Below, in pieces: positions 8,318 to 15,612 of a stretch of DNA of 33,896 bases (its first letter is position 1; every line of letters begins with the position of its first letter). The stretch is from assembly GCA_021372725.1 (NCBI GenBank), contig JAJFTV010000081.1, positions 1-33,896 on the forward strand, in the 5' to 3' direction. A program made the position numbers and the translations under genes. The notes below the pieces were generated by a model, which saw nothing but the letters and a program-made list of their open reading frames with translations, was not told where the DNA came from and ran no database searches. The stretch is from Chloroflexota bacterium. Lineage in GTDB: Bacteria > Chloroflexota > Anaerolineae > Anaerolineales > Anaerolineaceae.

Positions 8318-9640
8318 ATGGTGTCTCGATTGAGAGCAGCATCTGTTTTTGTTGTCATTTTCACAATGCTGGTTTTACCAGCCTGTAACTTTTCCAAAGC
8401 CAGTGATGTAACGCCAGCATCCGGCAGCGAGTACTCCGTGGCGGGCACTGCCAAACCAGATACGGAGCAATCCACAGCCGCCGCACTTCAAACTGAAACC
8501 CGCTCCGGGCCGGCTGGTAATGCTGCAGACAACACTACCCTCCATCCAACCGAAACGATCTCCGATTCGGTCGTTATTACAGGCAAGGTTTCCAACCTTT
8601 CAGGCAGTAAAGTACCTGCGGGGCTTCCGGTTGAGCTGCAAGGTTATGTGGATATGGAAAATGTCATCACCCAAGCCACTGTCCTCAGCGATGACTCCAC
8701 ATTCGAGTTTCCCCCATTGGACGTTGTGGAAGGGCAGATGTTTATCATCACTGTTGAATATAAGGGCATCGTTTTTTCTTCTGATATCATCGATGCCTCT
8801 TCCCTGGCTTCTGCTAAAACCTGGCCGGTGGAAATCAATATTTACGAGAACACCACCGACCTGATCGGTATTATCATCGACCGTGTCCATATCTTCATTT
8901 CTTCTGTTTCAAGCGAACAAATGCAGTTAATGGTGTATTTGCTGGTTTCAAATCCCACTCAAAATGTGGTAACCGGTGCCGATGGCAACCCGGTACTGAC
9001 TTTCTCCCTTCCGGAAAACGCCACTAACCTGCAATGGGACGATGCGGGCTGGACTTCACGATTTATCCCTCTCGAAAACGGATTTGGCGACATGTTGAGC
9101 ATCCGCCCCGGTCTGCAGGAGCATGAAATCCTTTATTCATTCGAACTTCCCTATGACGGGAAACTGGATTTATCCCTGGCGTTCCCTCTTCCTGAAGAGA
9201 GTGGCACACTGATTATTCCGCAAGGTTTACGCATCCGCGGAGATGGTTTGACAGATGCCGGGGAACGTGAAATGAGTGACAGTGTAGTTCAATTGTACAA
9301 TTTCGGTGCATTGGAGGCAGGCCAACCGCTGGAATTCGAATTATCCGGAAGGGCAAAAGATACCCCCCGGGCTTTGTCGTCAACCTCAATGTTCATCGGA
9401 TTGGGTGTCTTTGCCCTGGTACTGTGCTTGTCCATTCTGTGGCTGCGGCGAAGGTCGAAAACAAGGGCATTCCATGAAGACCCGGCTCTCGAGACGTCTC
9501 TTCCTGAAACGCAGAATGCCATACTGGATTCAATCATTGCGCTCGACCAGGATTATGAACACGGCTCCATATCCGAAGAGGAACATACCCGGCGCAGGGA
9601 ACAGTTGAAATCGGAACTTAAAGAAATTCGTGAGAATTAA
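8318..9640 (+). CDS. Putative lipoprotein with beta-rich ectodomain and CcmI-like tail
   Basis: 440 aa. The N-terminus has a signal peptide ending in a lipobox-like LPAC, so lipidation at about Cys23 is likely. A low-complexity linker leads to an ITGKVSNLSG-type beta-sandwich region resembling carboxypeptidase-regulatory-like folds, then a long beta-rich extracytoplasmic part. A membrane span lies at about residues 356-376, then a basic stop and a short cytoplasmic tail. The tail contains ILDSIIALDQDYEHGSISEE followed by EHTRRREQLK, matching the motif in the CcmI-like gene upstream. That shared motif and the position between ccmG and ccmA suggest a cytochrome maturation accessory role. Such proteins are often seen beside ccm genes, but no function is proven. 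The gap to the next gene is 89 bases with no clear terminator. Confidence 0.75.
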   Translation: MVSRLRAASVFVVIFTMLVLPACNFSKASDVTPASGSEYSVAGTAKPDTEQSTAAALQTETRSGPAGNAADNTTLHPTETISDSVVITGKVSNLSGSKVPAGLPVELQGYVDMENVITQATVLSDDSTFEFPPLDVVEGQMFIITVEYKGIVFSSDIIDASSLASAKTWPVEINIYENTTDLIGIIIDRVHIFISSVSSEQMQLMVYLLVSNPTQNVVTGADGNPVLTFSLPENATNLQWDDAGWTSRFIPLENGFGDMLSIRPGLQEHEILYSFELPYDGKLDLSLAFPLPEESGTLIIPQGLRIRGDGLTDAGEREMSDSVVQLYNFGALEAGQPLEFELSGRAKDTPRALSSTSMFIGLGVFALVLCLSILWLRRRSKTRAFHEDPALETSLPETQNAILDSIIALDQDYEHGSISEEEHTRRREQLKSELKEIREN

Positions 9641-9729
9641 CAGTTTTCCAATGTATACGAATGGGTATTAACAGATAACTTGTAACAGGTTGATGATTTT
9701 GATGATCCTTTTTATTTCCACTTACTCCC

Positions 9730-10467
9730 ATGCTCATCCACGTCCATAACCTGGTTAAACGTTTTGGTGAAAAGACAATCCTGCGCAGGCTCGATTTTGA
9801 TGTTCAGGCCGGGGAGTTTGTTGCATTGCTGGGCCCCAATGGAGCCGGAAAATCAACGTTCTTGCGCATTCTTGCCTCGCTCTCGCGCCCCACACTGGGT
9901 GAGGTGCAAATCGCAGGCTATACATTACCTGCCCAGGCAGCCGAAGTACGCATACGGCTGGGGGTTGTATCCCATTCACCGCTTCTTTATGGCGACCTTA
10001 GCGCAGAGGAGAATTTGCGTTTTTTTGGCAGGTTGTACAGCGTGCCTGAACCAACTGCCCGCATCAACGAGATTCTTGACCTGGTAGGTCTTTCTCCGCG
10101 CCGGACTGACCTGGTTCGTACATTCTCACGCGGCATGCAGCAGCGTTTGGCCATTGGGCGGGCCGTGCTGCATGATCCGGAAGTTCTGCTGCTCGATGAA
10201 CCGCATACCGGGCTCGACCAGGATGCTTGCGACATGCTGGATCGCATTCTGCAACAGGTGGCAGCCCGCGGCCGGACGGTGGTAATGACTTCGCATGATC
10301 TGGCGAGGGTGGCTTCCCTGGCAGGCCGGTTCGATGTCCTTTCATACGGCCGCATTCAGGCCAGTATTCAAAGCCAACAATTACCGATGGACGGGCTGCC
10401 TGCTTTTTATCGACAGGCACTTGAACAGCCCCGCCAGGCTGAAAGCGGGGAAGAGCACCATGACTAG
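9730..10467 (+). CDS. ccmA: Haem exporter ATP-binding protein CcmA
   Basis: 245 aa ABC ATPase. Walker A is GPNGAGKST (about residues 36-44), the signature is FSRGMQQRLAIGRA, Walker B is VLLLDEP with the D-loop TGLD, and the switch histidine is in TSHD. Family and neighbours (ccmB, ccmC, ccmD) identify it as the CcmA subunit. It powers release of haem-loaded CcmE from CcmC rather than classical transport. The ATG at 9730 lacks a good Shine-Dalgarno, but it gives the expected N-terminus of an ABC ATPase (LVKRFG). It overlaps ccmB by 8 bases (ATGACTAG), so the two are translationally coupled. Confidence 0.93.
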   Translation: MLIHVHNLVKRFGEKTILRRLDFDVQAGEFVALLGPNGAGKSTFLRILASLSRPTLGEVQIAGYTLPAQAAEVRIRLGVVSHSPLLYGDLSAEENLRFFGRLYSVPEPTARINEILDLVGLSPRRTDLVRTFSRGMQQRLAIGRAVLHDPEVLLLDEPHTGLDQDACDMLDRILQQVAARGRTVVMTSHDLARVASLAGRFDVLSYGRIQASIQSQQLPMDGLPAFYRQALEQPRQAESGEEHHD

Positions 10468-11143
10468 CCTGCGCCGTTTTCTGCGTGCCACGTTGGCCGT
10501 AATTTGGAAGGATCTGGCCGCTGAAATGCGCAGCCGGGAAATCATTTCTTCCATGCTGGTCTTTGCCCTGCTGGTCATCTTCATCTTTAATTTTGCCCTC
10601 GAGTTGAATGCACAGGTTCGTTCCGAAGTGACTTCCGGTGTAATCTGGGTGACGCTGGCTTTTGCCGGAACTCTGGGTCTCAACCGCTCGATGGCAATGG
10701 AAAAAGATCGCGGCTGCCTGGATGGCCTGCTTCTTGCGCCGGTGGATCGTACGGCAATCTATTTTGGCAAGACACTGGCCAATTTTCTTTTTATGCTGCT
10801 GGTGGCAGCAATTGTTTTACCGCTGTACAGTCTGTTCTACAACCAGAACCTGTTTATCCCCGGGCTATGGCTGGTAATCCTGTTGGGATCATTGGGATAC
10901 GTGGGAACCGGTACACTGCTTTCCAGCATGGCCGTACAGGCCAGAACCCGCGATATTTTATTACCCATTCTCCTGTTCCCTGTTATCATTCCGGTACTGG
11001 TGGCGGCGGTGAAAGCCAGCAGCGCTTATCTGCAGGCAGCGGCCTTTGTGGATATCCAGCCCTGGCTGACATTGCTGGTGGTGTATGATGTCGTCTTCCT
11101 CTCGCTTGCCTTTATGGTTTTCGATTTTGTGGTGGAGGAGTGA
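10460..11143 (+). CDS. ccmB: Haem exporter membrane subunit CcmB
   Basis: 227 aa from the ATG at 10460, which overlaps the ccmA stop and has GCGGGGAAGAG as its Shine-Dalgarno. A longer open frame extends upstream but lies inside ccmA. It has the typical CcmB beginning (short basic stretch, then WKDLAAEMRSREI), six predicted spans, and conserved family segments LNRSMAMEKDRGCLDGLLLA and PVDRTAIYFGK. The C-terminal helix ends in a VVEE tail. It is the membrane partner of CcmA in the CcmABCD complex. The length fits the family (about 220 aa). Confidence 0.92.
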   Translation: MTSLRRFLRATLAVIWKDLAAEMRSREIISSMLVFALLVIFIFNFALELNAQVRSEVTSGVIWVTLAFAGTLGLNRSMAMEKDRGCLDGLLLAPVDRTAIYFGKTLANFLFMLLVAAIVLPLYSLFYNQNLFIPGLWLVILLGSLGYVGTGTLLSSMAVQARTRDILLPILLFPVIIPVLVAAVKASSAYLQAAAFVDIQPWLTLLVVYDVVFLSLAFMVFDFVVEE

Positions 11144-11163
11144 TTGAATAATGGAGTTCTTGC

Positions 11164-11862
11164 ATGACTGATACGCCCAAGAAACTGAAAATTCTTTCCA
11201 TAATCACATTATTATTACTAATCATTGCAACCTGCATGGTTTTTTGGTACGCGCCACTGGAGGCAGTCATGGGTCCGGTGCAGCGTGTTTTCTATTTCCA
11301 TGTCGCTTCCACATGGACCGGGATGTTGGGTTTCCTGGTTTCGGCAGTGGCCGGCGTTGCCTACCTGCGTACCAGAAAACCGGTCTGGGATGTAATCAGT
11401 GTGTCAGGTGTCGAGATCGGGCTTGTGTTTACATTCATCGGCATTGTCAGCGGCTCCATCTGGGCCCGCCCGATCTGGAATACCTGGTGGACCTGGGATC
11501 CCCGGCTGACTACCACGACGATCATGGAATTGATTTACTTTGCCTATCTCATGCTGCGGCAGGGAATTGATGAGCCGGAACGCAGGGCACGTTTTGGTGC
11601 GGTATATACCATCATTGGGTTTATCAGTGTGCCGCTTACTTTTCTCTCCATCCGAATTTTCCGCACCATTCACCCGGTCATCGTTGGTAATGGGGATCCC
11701 TCATCGGCCGGTTCATTTGATATGACCACCCGCATGCTGCAAACTTTTCTGTTCAGTCTGTTCACTTTCACTTTCCTGTTTGGAACTTTGCTGTGGCATC
11801 GAATACGGATTGGTAAACTGGCAGAGTATGTTTCACAGCTCAAACAGCGCCTGGAAGAATAA
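11164..11862 (+). CDS. ccmC: Haem-handling membrane protein CcmC
   Basis: 232 aa, six spans. The WWD motif is present as SIWARPIWNTWWTWDPRLTT (about residues 99-118). Conserved histidines lie in FYFHVAS before it and RTIHPVI after it. CcmC binds haem in the WWD domain and is needed to attach it to CcmE. The gene follows ccmB by 20 bases and precedes ccmD by 10 bases, so it is in the same operon. Confidence 0.93.
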   Translation: MTDTPKKLKILSIITLLLLIIATCMVFWYAPLEAVMGPVQRVFYFHVASTWTGMLGFLVSAVAGVAYLRTRKPVWDVISVSGVEIGLVFTFIGIVSGSIWARPIWNTWWTWDPRLTTTTIMELIYFAYLMLRQGIDEPERRARFGAVYTIIGFISVPLTFLSIRIFRTIHPVIVGNGDPSSAGSFDMTTRMLQTFLFSLFTFTFLFGTLLWHRIRIGKLAEYVSQLKQRLEE

Positions 11863-11872
11863 GGGGTTTGAT

Positions 11873-12040
11873 ATGGAAGGCCCTGCACAGACACTCAATT
11901 ACATGATCGCCGGATATGCGGCGATATTTGCCACCATCCTGGCTTATTGTGCCAGCCTGTGGCTGCGCTGGCGAAAACTGCGCCGCGAGCAGCGACATTT
12001 GGAAGAGATGTTGGACATGCCTGATCGCGAAAAAGATTGA
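11873..12040 (+). CDS. ccmD: Small membrane protein CcmD
   Basis: 55 aa from the ATG at 11873. A longer reading that starts inside ccmC is not needed. The start is preceded by an AAGGGGTTTGAT leader. One membrane span (YMIAGYAAIFATILAYCASLW) is followed by a strongly basic then acidic helix (RWRKLRREQRHLEEML), the CcmD pattern. CcmD links CcmC to the CcmAB ATPase and promotes release of holo-CcmE. It is identified mainly by size, topology and position directly after ccmC, since the family is poorly conserved. Confidence 0.82.
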   Translation: MEGPAQTLNYMIAGYAAIFATILAYCASLWLRWRKLRREQRHLEEMLDMPDREKD

Positions 12041-12080
12041 AAAAACGAAATATCAGGCGGGTGGAGGGGGAACAAATTCT

Positions 12081-12124
12081 GCCTGTTTTCACTCCTGTCA
12101 CCCGCACAAAACTGTCAAACAGGC
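12081..12124. terminator. Inverted repeat between convergent ccmD and the S41 protease gene
   Basis: Perfect 8-bp arms GCCTGTTT (12081-12088) and AAACAGGC (12117-12124) with a 28-base loop lie between the two convergent stop codons. There is no strong T-run, so it is a weak bidirectional terminator candidate. Confidence 0.35.
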
Positions 12125-12125
12125 A

Positions 12126-14183
12126 TTATTGCAAAATGTACTCCTCGGCTGCATTCAGAACGGTATCCTCAGTGGAAAGAACGCTCTCCTCATCCACCGG
12201 AATATCCATATCCGGGATGACGCCCACACCCTCCAGGAAAATGCTGCCATCCTGCAGGACAAATCGGCCGGTAGGAACCGTTACTGAGATCCCTTCCGGG
12301 AGCTTGAAGTCACCGCGGGCGGTCTCGGCTTCCACACCGGCGGTGGGGAACTGCCCCATCACTTCCATCCCGGGCACCTGGCTCAATCCGTAGGCCTCGA
12401 TCTCGCAGGCGCTATAGCAGAATTGATCCACCAGCAGCACCATTTTCCCGAAGCTGTATTGCTCAACCATCGGCAGTATCCTGTCCGGATCCCCTTCCGG
12501 TTCAAACTGGCCGGTTTTATCGCTGTAATACTGCAACTGCCCAAGCTGAATTTCCTGATCGGTCAGGTAGCCGGCTACGCCCAGTGGAGAACCGCCAAAA
12601 TTGAGCCGCAGATCCACAATCAACCCGACTGCCTGCACATCTTCGAAGGTTTGCAAGGCGCGCTCGAAGATGCGATAGGCCAGGTTGAGATCATCGGAGT
12701 TGGAGTTGATGCGAATGTAACCGATCCCGGAAGGCAGAACCTGGTACTCGACCGGCAGAACATTCTCGTCGAACGTACCGCCCAGATAGGTGGCAAACAG
12801 GCTGTCCATCTCCCACACGGAGGTGAGATTCACGGTTTGTGAACCCTCGCCGGGGTTGGCAAAGGTGATTTCCTTCTTCACACCCACTTCGCCGCGCAGC
12901 AGGAAGATGGCCTGTTCATAACGCAAACCATAATCGGTGGACTGCGGCGAGAAAGGCTTCACCCGGCCAATGGCCTCGGCAACCGGCACGCCGTCCACGG
13001 CGGTAATCTCCGCCCCTAACCGCATTCCAGCCTGTGAGGCAGGAGAATCCGGGACGAGGTACACCACAATCGACCGTCCGTCATCCAACTCACGAATGGA
13101 AACGCCGTATCCACCGGTGATGTACCGGCTGTTATACTGGACCGCCAGATCGCCGCCGTCCACGCTGACGTGTCCATCCTTGAAAGCCAGCGAAAATTCA
13201 CGCAATGCCAGGAAGTAATCGTAGGCATTCCCGCTTTGCTCGGCCGATTGGACTTTCGGGTAGATTTCGGCATACAGCGCATCCCAATCCGGCACTTTCC
13301 CCTCAACGCCGTTGAAGGCATATTCCTTTTTGACGAGCTCAAACATGGAATTGAAGGCCTCGGTGTAGGATTGACCGCTGAAATCCTTGACAGCAACATC
13401 GGTGGGCTCATAGAGCGTGATATCCGAAACCTGATCGCGCCGGCTGGCAAACGGTTGCTGATCGAGATCGATGATCGAATAACCGGCCGGAAGCGGGCCA
13501 ACCGGATCATCCGCAGTGAAAAGCATACCATCCTCGCCAAAGCCGGTTGGGAAATCCTGGGCATCGTCGGGCGACCAGACGATCAGCTTGCCGCCGGTGA
13601 TCTCATCCTGGTTTTCAGAATTCGTTTTGACCGAGGCAAGGTACGACGGCCAGCCCATGAAGGGGTCATCGCCTTCATAGAACGGGCCGCCGGTCCAGTT
13701 GGGGCTGTACTCCACGGCGAAGATCTGCACACCGGCCTCAGCCTGTCCGTCCTGATCGACATCATTCATGGTGCCCGCCGGGCGGATGGGCAGCGAAAGG
13801 CGGTAAGTGCCACTATTGTTGTCATAATCCATATCCAGATACCCCAGCACCTGTGATTCAACCGGCAGGGTCCAGTTTTCATCGCGCAGCACAAAGCCCG
13901 TCACGTCCAGCAGGGAAACCGCCTGTTCGTAGGCGTATCCCTCCGGGTAAAAATCGTTGGAGTATGTAAACGTGCCGGTCAGCAGCACCGGCCCGTCGGC
14001 CGTGGCATTGGATCCGGGCACCAGCGTGTCAACCGGTTGGGGCGTCACCTGCACCTCAACCACCACCGTCTCCACAACCGGCTCGCTTGTACCACCCAGC
14101 AAATCGGTTGGGATGGCGCAGGCTGCCGAGGCCAGAAAGAGGATCGAGAAAAGACTGAAGAAAACGAACCGTTTTGATTTCAT
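12126..14183 (-). CDS. Lipoprotein peptidase of family S41 (tail-specific protease) with PDZ domain
   Basis: 685 aa. The start at 14183 is chosen because AGGAG lies 8 bases before it and it opens a lipoprotein signal peptide (FLASAAC-AIP). A 32-codon upstream extension is not supported. The first 270 residues resemble an N-terminal beta-rich extracytoplasmic domain. A helical stretch (VKKEYAFNGVEGKVPDW) and a PDZ-like domain (GYGVSIRELDDGRSIVVYL then DSPASQAGMRLGAEI) follow. The S41 catalytic domain has IGYIRINS, LIVDLRLNFGGSPLG and the nucleophile region DQFCYSACEIEAYGL, in which the Ser of YSACE is the likely nucleophile. The C-terminal GVGVIPDMDIPV is typical. It probably degrades or trims exported proteins at the cell surface. 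It is convergent with ccmD and divergent from the S1 protease. Confidence 0.88.
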   Translation of the reverse strand: MKSKRFVFFSLFSILFLASAACAIPTDLLGGTSEPVVETVVVEVQVTPQPVDTLVPGSNATADGPVLLTGTFTYSNDFYPEGYAYEQAVSLLDVTGFVLRDENWTLPVESQVLGYLDMDYDNNSGTYRLSLPIRPAGTMNDVDQDGQAEAGVQIFAVEYSPNWTGGPFYEGDDPFMGWPSYLASVKTNSENQDEITGGKLIVWSPDDAQDFPTGFGEDGMLFTADDPVGPLPAGYSIIDLDQQPFASRRDQVSDITLYEPTDVAVKDFSGQSYTEAFNSMFELVKKEYAFNGVEGKVPDWDALYAEIYPKVQSAEQSGNAYDYFLALREFSLAFKDGHVSVDGGDLAVQYNSRYITGGYGVSIRELDDGRSIVVYLVPDSPASQAGMRLGAEITAVDGVPVAEAIGRVKPFSPQSTDYGLRYEQAIFLLRGEVGVKKEITFANPGEGSQTVNLTSVWEMDSLFATYLGGTFDENVLPVEYQVLPSGIGYIRINSNSDDLNLAYRIFERALQTFEDVQAVGLIVDLRLNFGGSPLGVAGYLTDQEIQLGQLQYYSDKTGQFEPEGDPDRILPMVEQYSFGKMVLLVDQFCYSACEIEAYGLSQVPGMEVMGQFPTAGVEAETARGDFKLPEGISVTVPTGRFVLQDGSIFLEGVGVIPDMDIPVDEESVLSTEDTVLNAAEEYILQ

Positions 14184-14288
14184 ACCTGTGCTCCTGATCG
14201 ATCGATAGAGGATAATTCCAGTCCCAGGCAGCACGCACGAGATGTTGATCAGCTTGTACGCGCTGCCGGGCATCCACAATTATGGTCT

Positions 14289-14297
14289 ATTGTAGCA
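14289..14297 (-). promoter_or_regulatory. Extended -10 promoter candidate for the S41 protease gene
   Basis: On the minus strand TGCTACAAT reads as an extended -10 (TGn followed by a TATAAT-like hexamer, 5 of 6). It would give a leader of about 100 bases before the ATG at 14183. No good -35 is seen. Confidence 0.4.
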
Positions 14298-14386
14298 GAG
14301 AAAATGGATGAGAATTCGATGATTGTACTTCAACTTAATCAAATTAATACAAGTCAGCATCCCTGACAAGTGGCTGGAGGTGGCAA

Positions 14387-14416
14387 TTGTGCACAGGAAT
14401 AATCTTGTGCTATACT
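14387..14416 (+). promoter_or_regulatory. Candidate promoter for the S1 protease gene
   Basis: TATACT (14411-14416, 5 of 6) is preceded at 18 bases by TTGTGC (14387-14392, a poor -35). It lies about 70 bases before the ATG at 14487. Confidence 0.35.
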
Positions 14417-14486
14417 ATAAAAACCTGAACGCTGTTCAGACACAACTTATCCATCTTTTCAATATCCATATCAGGGAGGTTATAAA

Positions 14487-15347
14487 ATGCGTAAACCAGG
14501 CAGAGTTTTAGCAATTGTATTTATTGCACTTACATTGATCGTGATGCCCGTCTATGCCATCACCGGCAATTGGGTGAAGGATAACGAGCATCCCTTTGTC
14601 GGCATGGTGGCCTTCTATGATGCCAATGGCGAATTCATCTGGCGCTGCAGCGGATCGTTGATCAGCCCAACCAAGGTGTTAACCGCCGGGCACTGTGCTG
14701 ACACAGCAGATGGCGCAGTTTCAGCACGTGTCTGGTTCCAACAGGATGCCGGAGCGAACTATGACCCGGATTTGGGATATGACCCAAATACCGGTTATGC
14801 AGATAGTTGTGCCGAAGGCACAGAAGGTATACTGTGCGCCACATCCCACGAGCTGTATAACTATGGCTTCGCCAACTTCGCCGGCTTTCCCGATACGCAT
14901 GATGTCGGCCTGGTGATTTTGGATCAGCCAATCAGTTTGCCTGAGTATGGGCAGCTTCCGACTGCGGGTAAACTGGACAAGCTGAGCACTGCCCGCGGTA
15001 CAAAGAACACCGTATTCACCGTCAGCGGTTACGGTCTTTCCTACAGCAGCCAGGTACACTCTGCAGTCGGAAATATTTCCTTTAGAGAGCGGTTGATGGC
15101 AAAATCCACGTTGGTGAATCTCAGGAGCCACATCACAGATGGCTATAACCTTCAGACGCAGGGCAATGGTGACGGCCGGGGCGGGACTTGCTCCGGCGAT
15201 TCCGGAGGGCCGGTCTTTCTGGGTGGTTCAAGCTCCAACCTGATTGTAGGCGTAACATCTTTTGGAATGAATTCCATCTGCCGTGGCACTGATTTTGCCT
15301 ATCGCATCGACCGACAGGAAGTGCTGGACTGGATCAACAGCCACTAG
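14487..15347 (+). CDS. Secreted trypsin-like serine protease (family S1)
   Basis: 286 aa. A signal peptide (RVLAIVFIALTLIVMPVYA) covers residues 1-24. The mature part is a chymotrypsin fold with an intact triad: H69 in LTAGHC, D139 in DVGLVILD and S239 in CSGDSGGPVF. C54 and C70 are placed to form the usual disulfide around the histidine, and further cysteines (108, 117, 235 and one near 261) could pair. The Shine-Dalgarno AGGGAGG precedes the ATG by a normal distance. There is no visible propeptide inhibitor domain and no membrane anchor, so it is likely released. The neighbour S41 protease is transcribed divergently; a joint extracellular proteolytic role is only inferred. Confidence 0.9.
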   Translation: MRKPGRVLAIVFIALTLIVMPVYAITGNWVKDNEHPFVGMVAFYDANGEFIWRCSGSLISPTKVLTAGHCADTADGAVSARVWFQQDAGANYDPDLGYDPNTGYADSCAEGTEGILCATSHELYNYGFANFAGFPDTHDVGLVILDQPISLPEYGQLPTAGKLDKLSTARGTKNTVFTVSGYGLSYSSQVHSAVGNISFRERLMAKSTLVNLRSHITDGYNLQTQGNGDGRGGTCSGDSGGPVFLGGSSSNLIVGVTSFGMNSICRGTDFAYRIDRQEVLDWINSH

Positions 15348-15382
15348 CAATCAAGTTCCAGGCAATCACGTTTTTATAAAAG

Positions 15383-15420
15383 GAACGCTTCCGGGGGGTC
15401 TTTTTCTCCTGGAAGCGTTC
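15383..15420. terminator. Hairpin downstream of the S1 protease gene and tRNA-Gly
   Basis: Perfect 10-bp arms GAACGCTTCC (15383-15392) and GGAAGCGTTC (15411-15420) with an 18-base loop. Read on the minus strand it is followed by CTTTTATAAAAA, fitting a terminator for the tRNA transcript. It also lies 36 bases after the protease stop on the plus strand. Confidence 0.55.
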
Positions 15421-15430
15421 ATATCTAAAA

Positions 15431-15460
15431 TAAAAACCCACCGGTGGACGGGGATTTTTA
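15431..15460. terminator. Bidirectional terminator between the S1 protease gene and tRNA-Gly
   Basis: An imperfect palindrome begins TAAAAACCC and ends GGGGATTTTTA, with a CCACCGGTGG core. A-rich and T-rich flanks on either side let it work in both directions. It starts 6 bases beyond the 3' end of the minus-strand tRNA-Gly. Confidence 0.55.
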
Positions 15461-15465
15461 TTGAG

Positions 15466-15537
15466 AGCGGGAGACGGGATTCGGACCCGCGAATATCAGC
15501 TTGGAAGGCTGATGCCTTACCACTTGGCGACTCCCGC
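15466..15537 (-). tRNA. tRNA-Gly (anticodon TCC)
   Basis: 72 bases including a T discriminator; CCA is not encoded. The acceptor stem is GCGGGAG/CTCCCGC, the anticodon stem TCAGC/GCTGA with loop CTTCCAA (anticodon TCC), and the T-stem GCGGG/CCCGT. The T-loop reads TCCGAAT instead of the near-universal TTCGAAT, so position 55 is C instead of U. The D-loop keeps GG. A strong promoter lies just upstream on the same strand. Confidence 0.92.
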
Positions 15538-15552
15538 ACAAGTGAATACAAT
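15524..15552 (+). promoter_or_regulatory. Candidate divergent promoter for the DinB-ANT(6) gene, inside the tRNA-Gly 5' end
   Basis: TTGGCG (15524-15529) and TACAAT (15547-15552) are spaced by 17 bases on the plus strand. The -35 lies within the tRNA gene and the -10 overlaps the tRNA promoter's -10 by two bases. It would start transcription about 40-50 bases before the coding start. Confidence 0.4.
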
Positions 15553-15579
15553 TTTACCGCCGGCGGTGAAGATGGTCAA
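15551..15579 (-). promoter_or_regulatory. Promoter of tRNA-Gly
   Basis: On the minus strand TTGACC (15574-15579, 5 of 6) and TAAAAT (15551-15556, 5 of 6) are spaced by exactly 17 bases. Transcription would begin about 7 bases before the mature tRNA. Confidence 0.7.
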
Positions 15580-15612
15580 GCATTTGAAATTCTCCATGAA
15601 GTGAAGGCTATT

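Noticed and set aside
8318..9640. Idea that the lipoprotein is a c-type cytochrome
   Set aside because: No CXXCH motif is present; the protein has one cysteine at the lipobox and one in the membrane span.
13170..13856. 228-codon plus-strand open frame (also 12423-12842)
   Set aside because: Antisense to the S41 protease, which has clear catalytic and PDZ motifs; no independent evidence for these frames.
15283..15612. Open frame continuing upstream of the DinB-ANT(6) gene
   Set aside because: It runs through the S1 protease end, two hairpins and antisense across tRNA-Gly, and has no domain content before residue 111.
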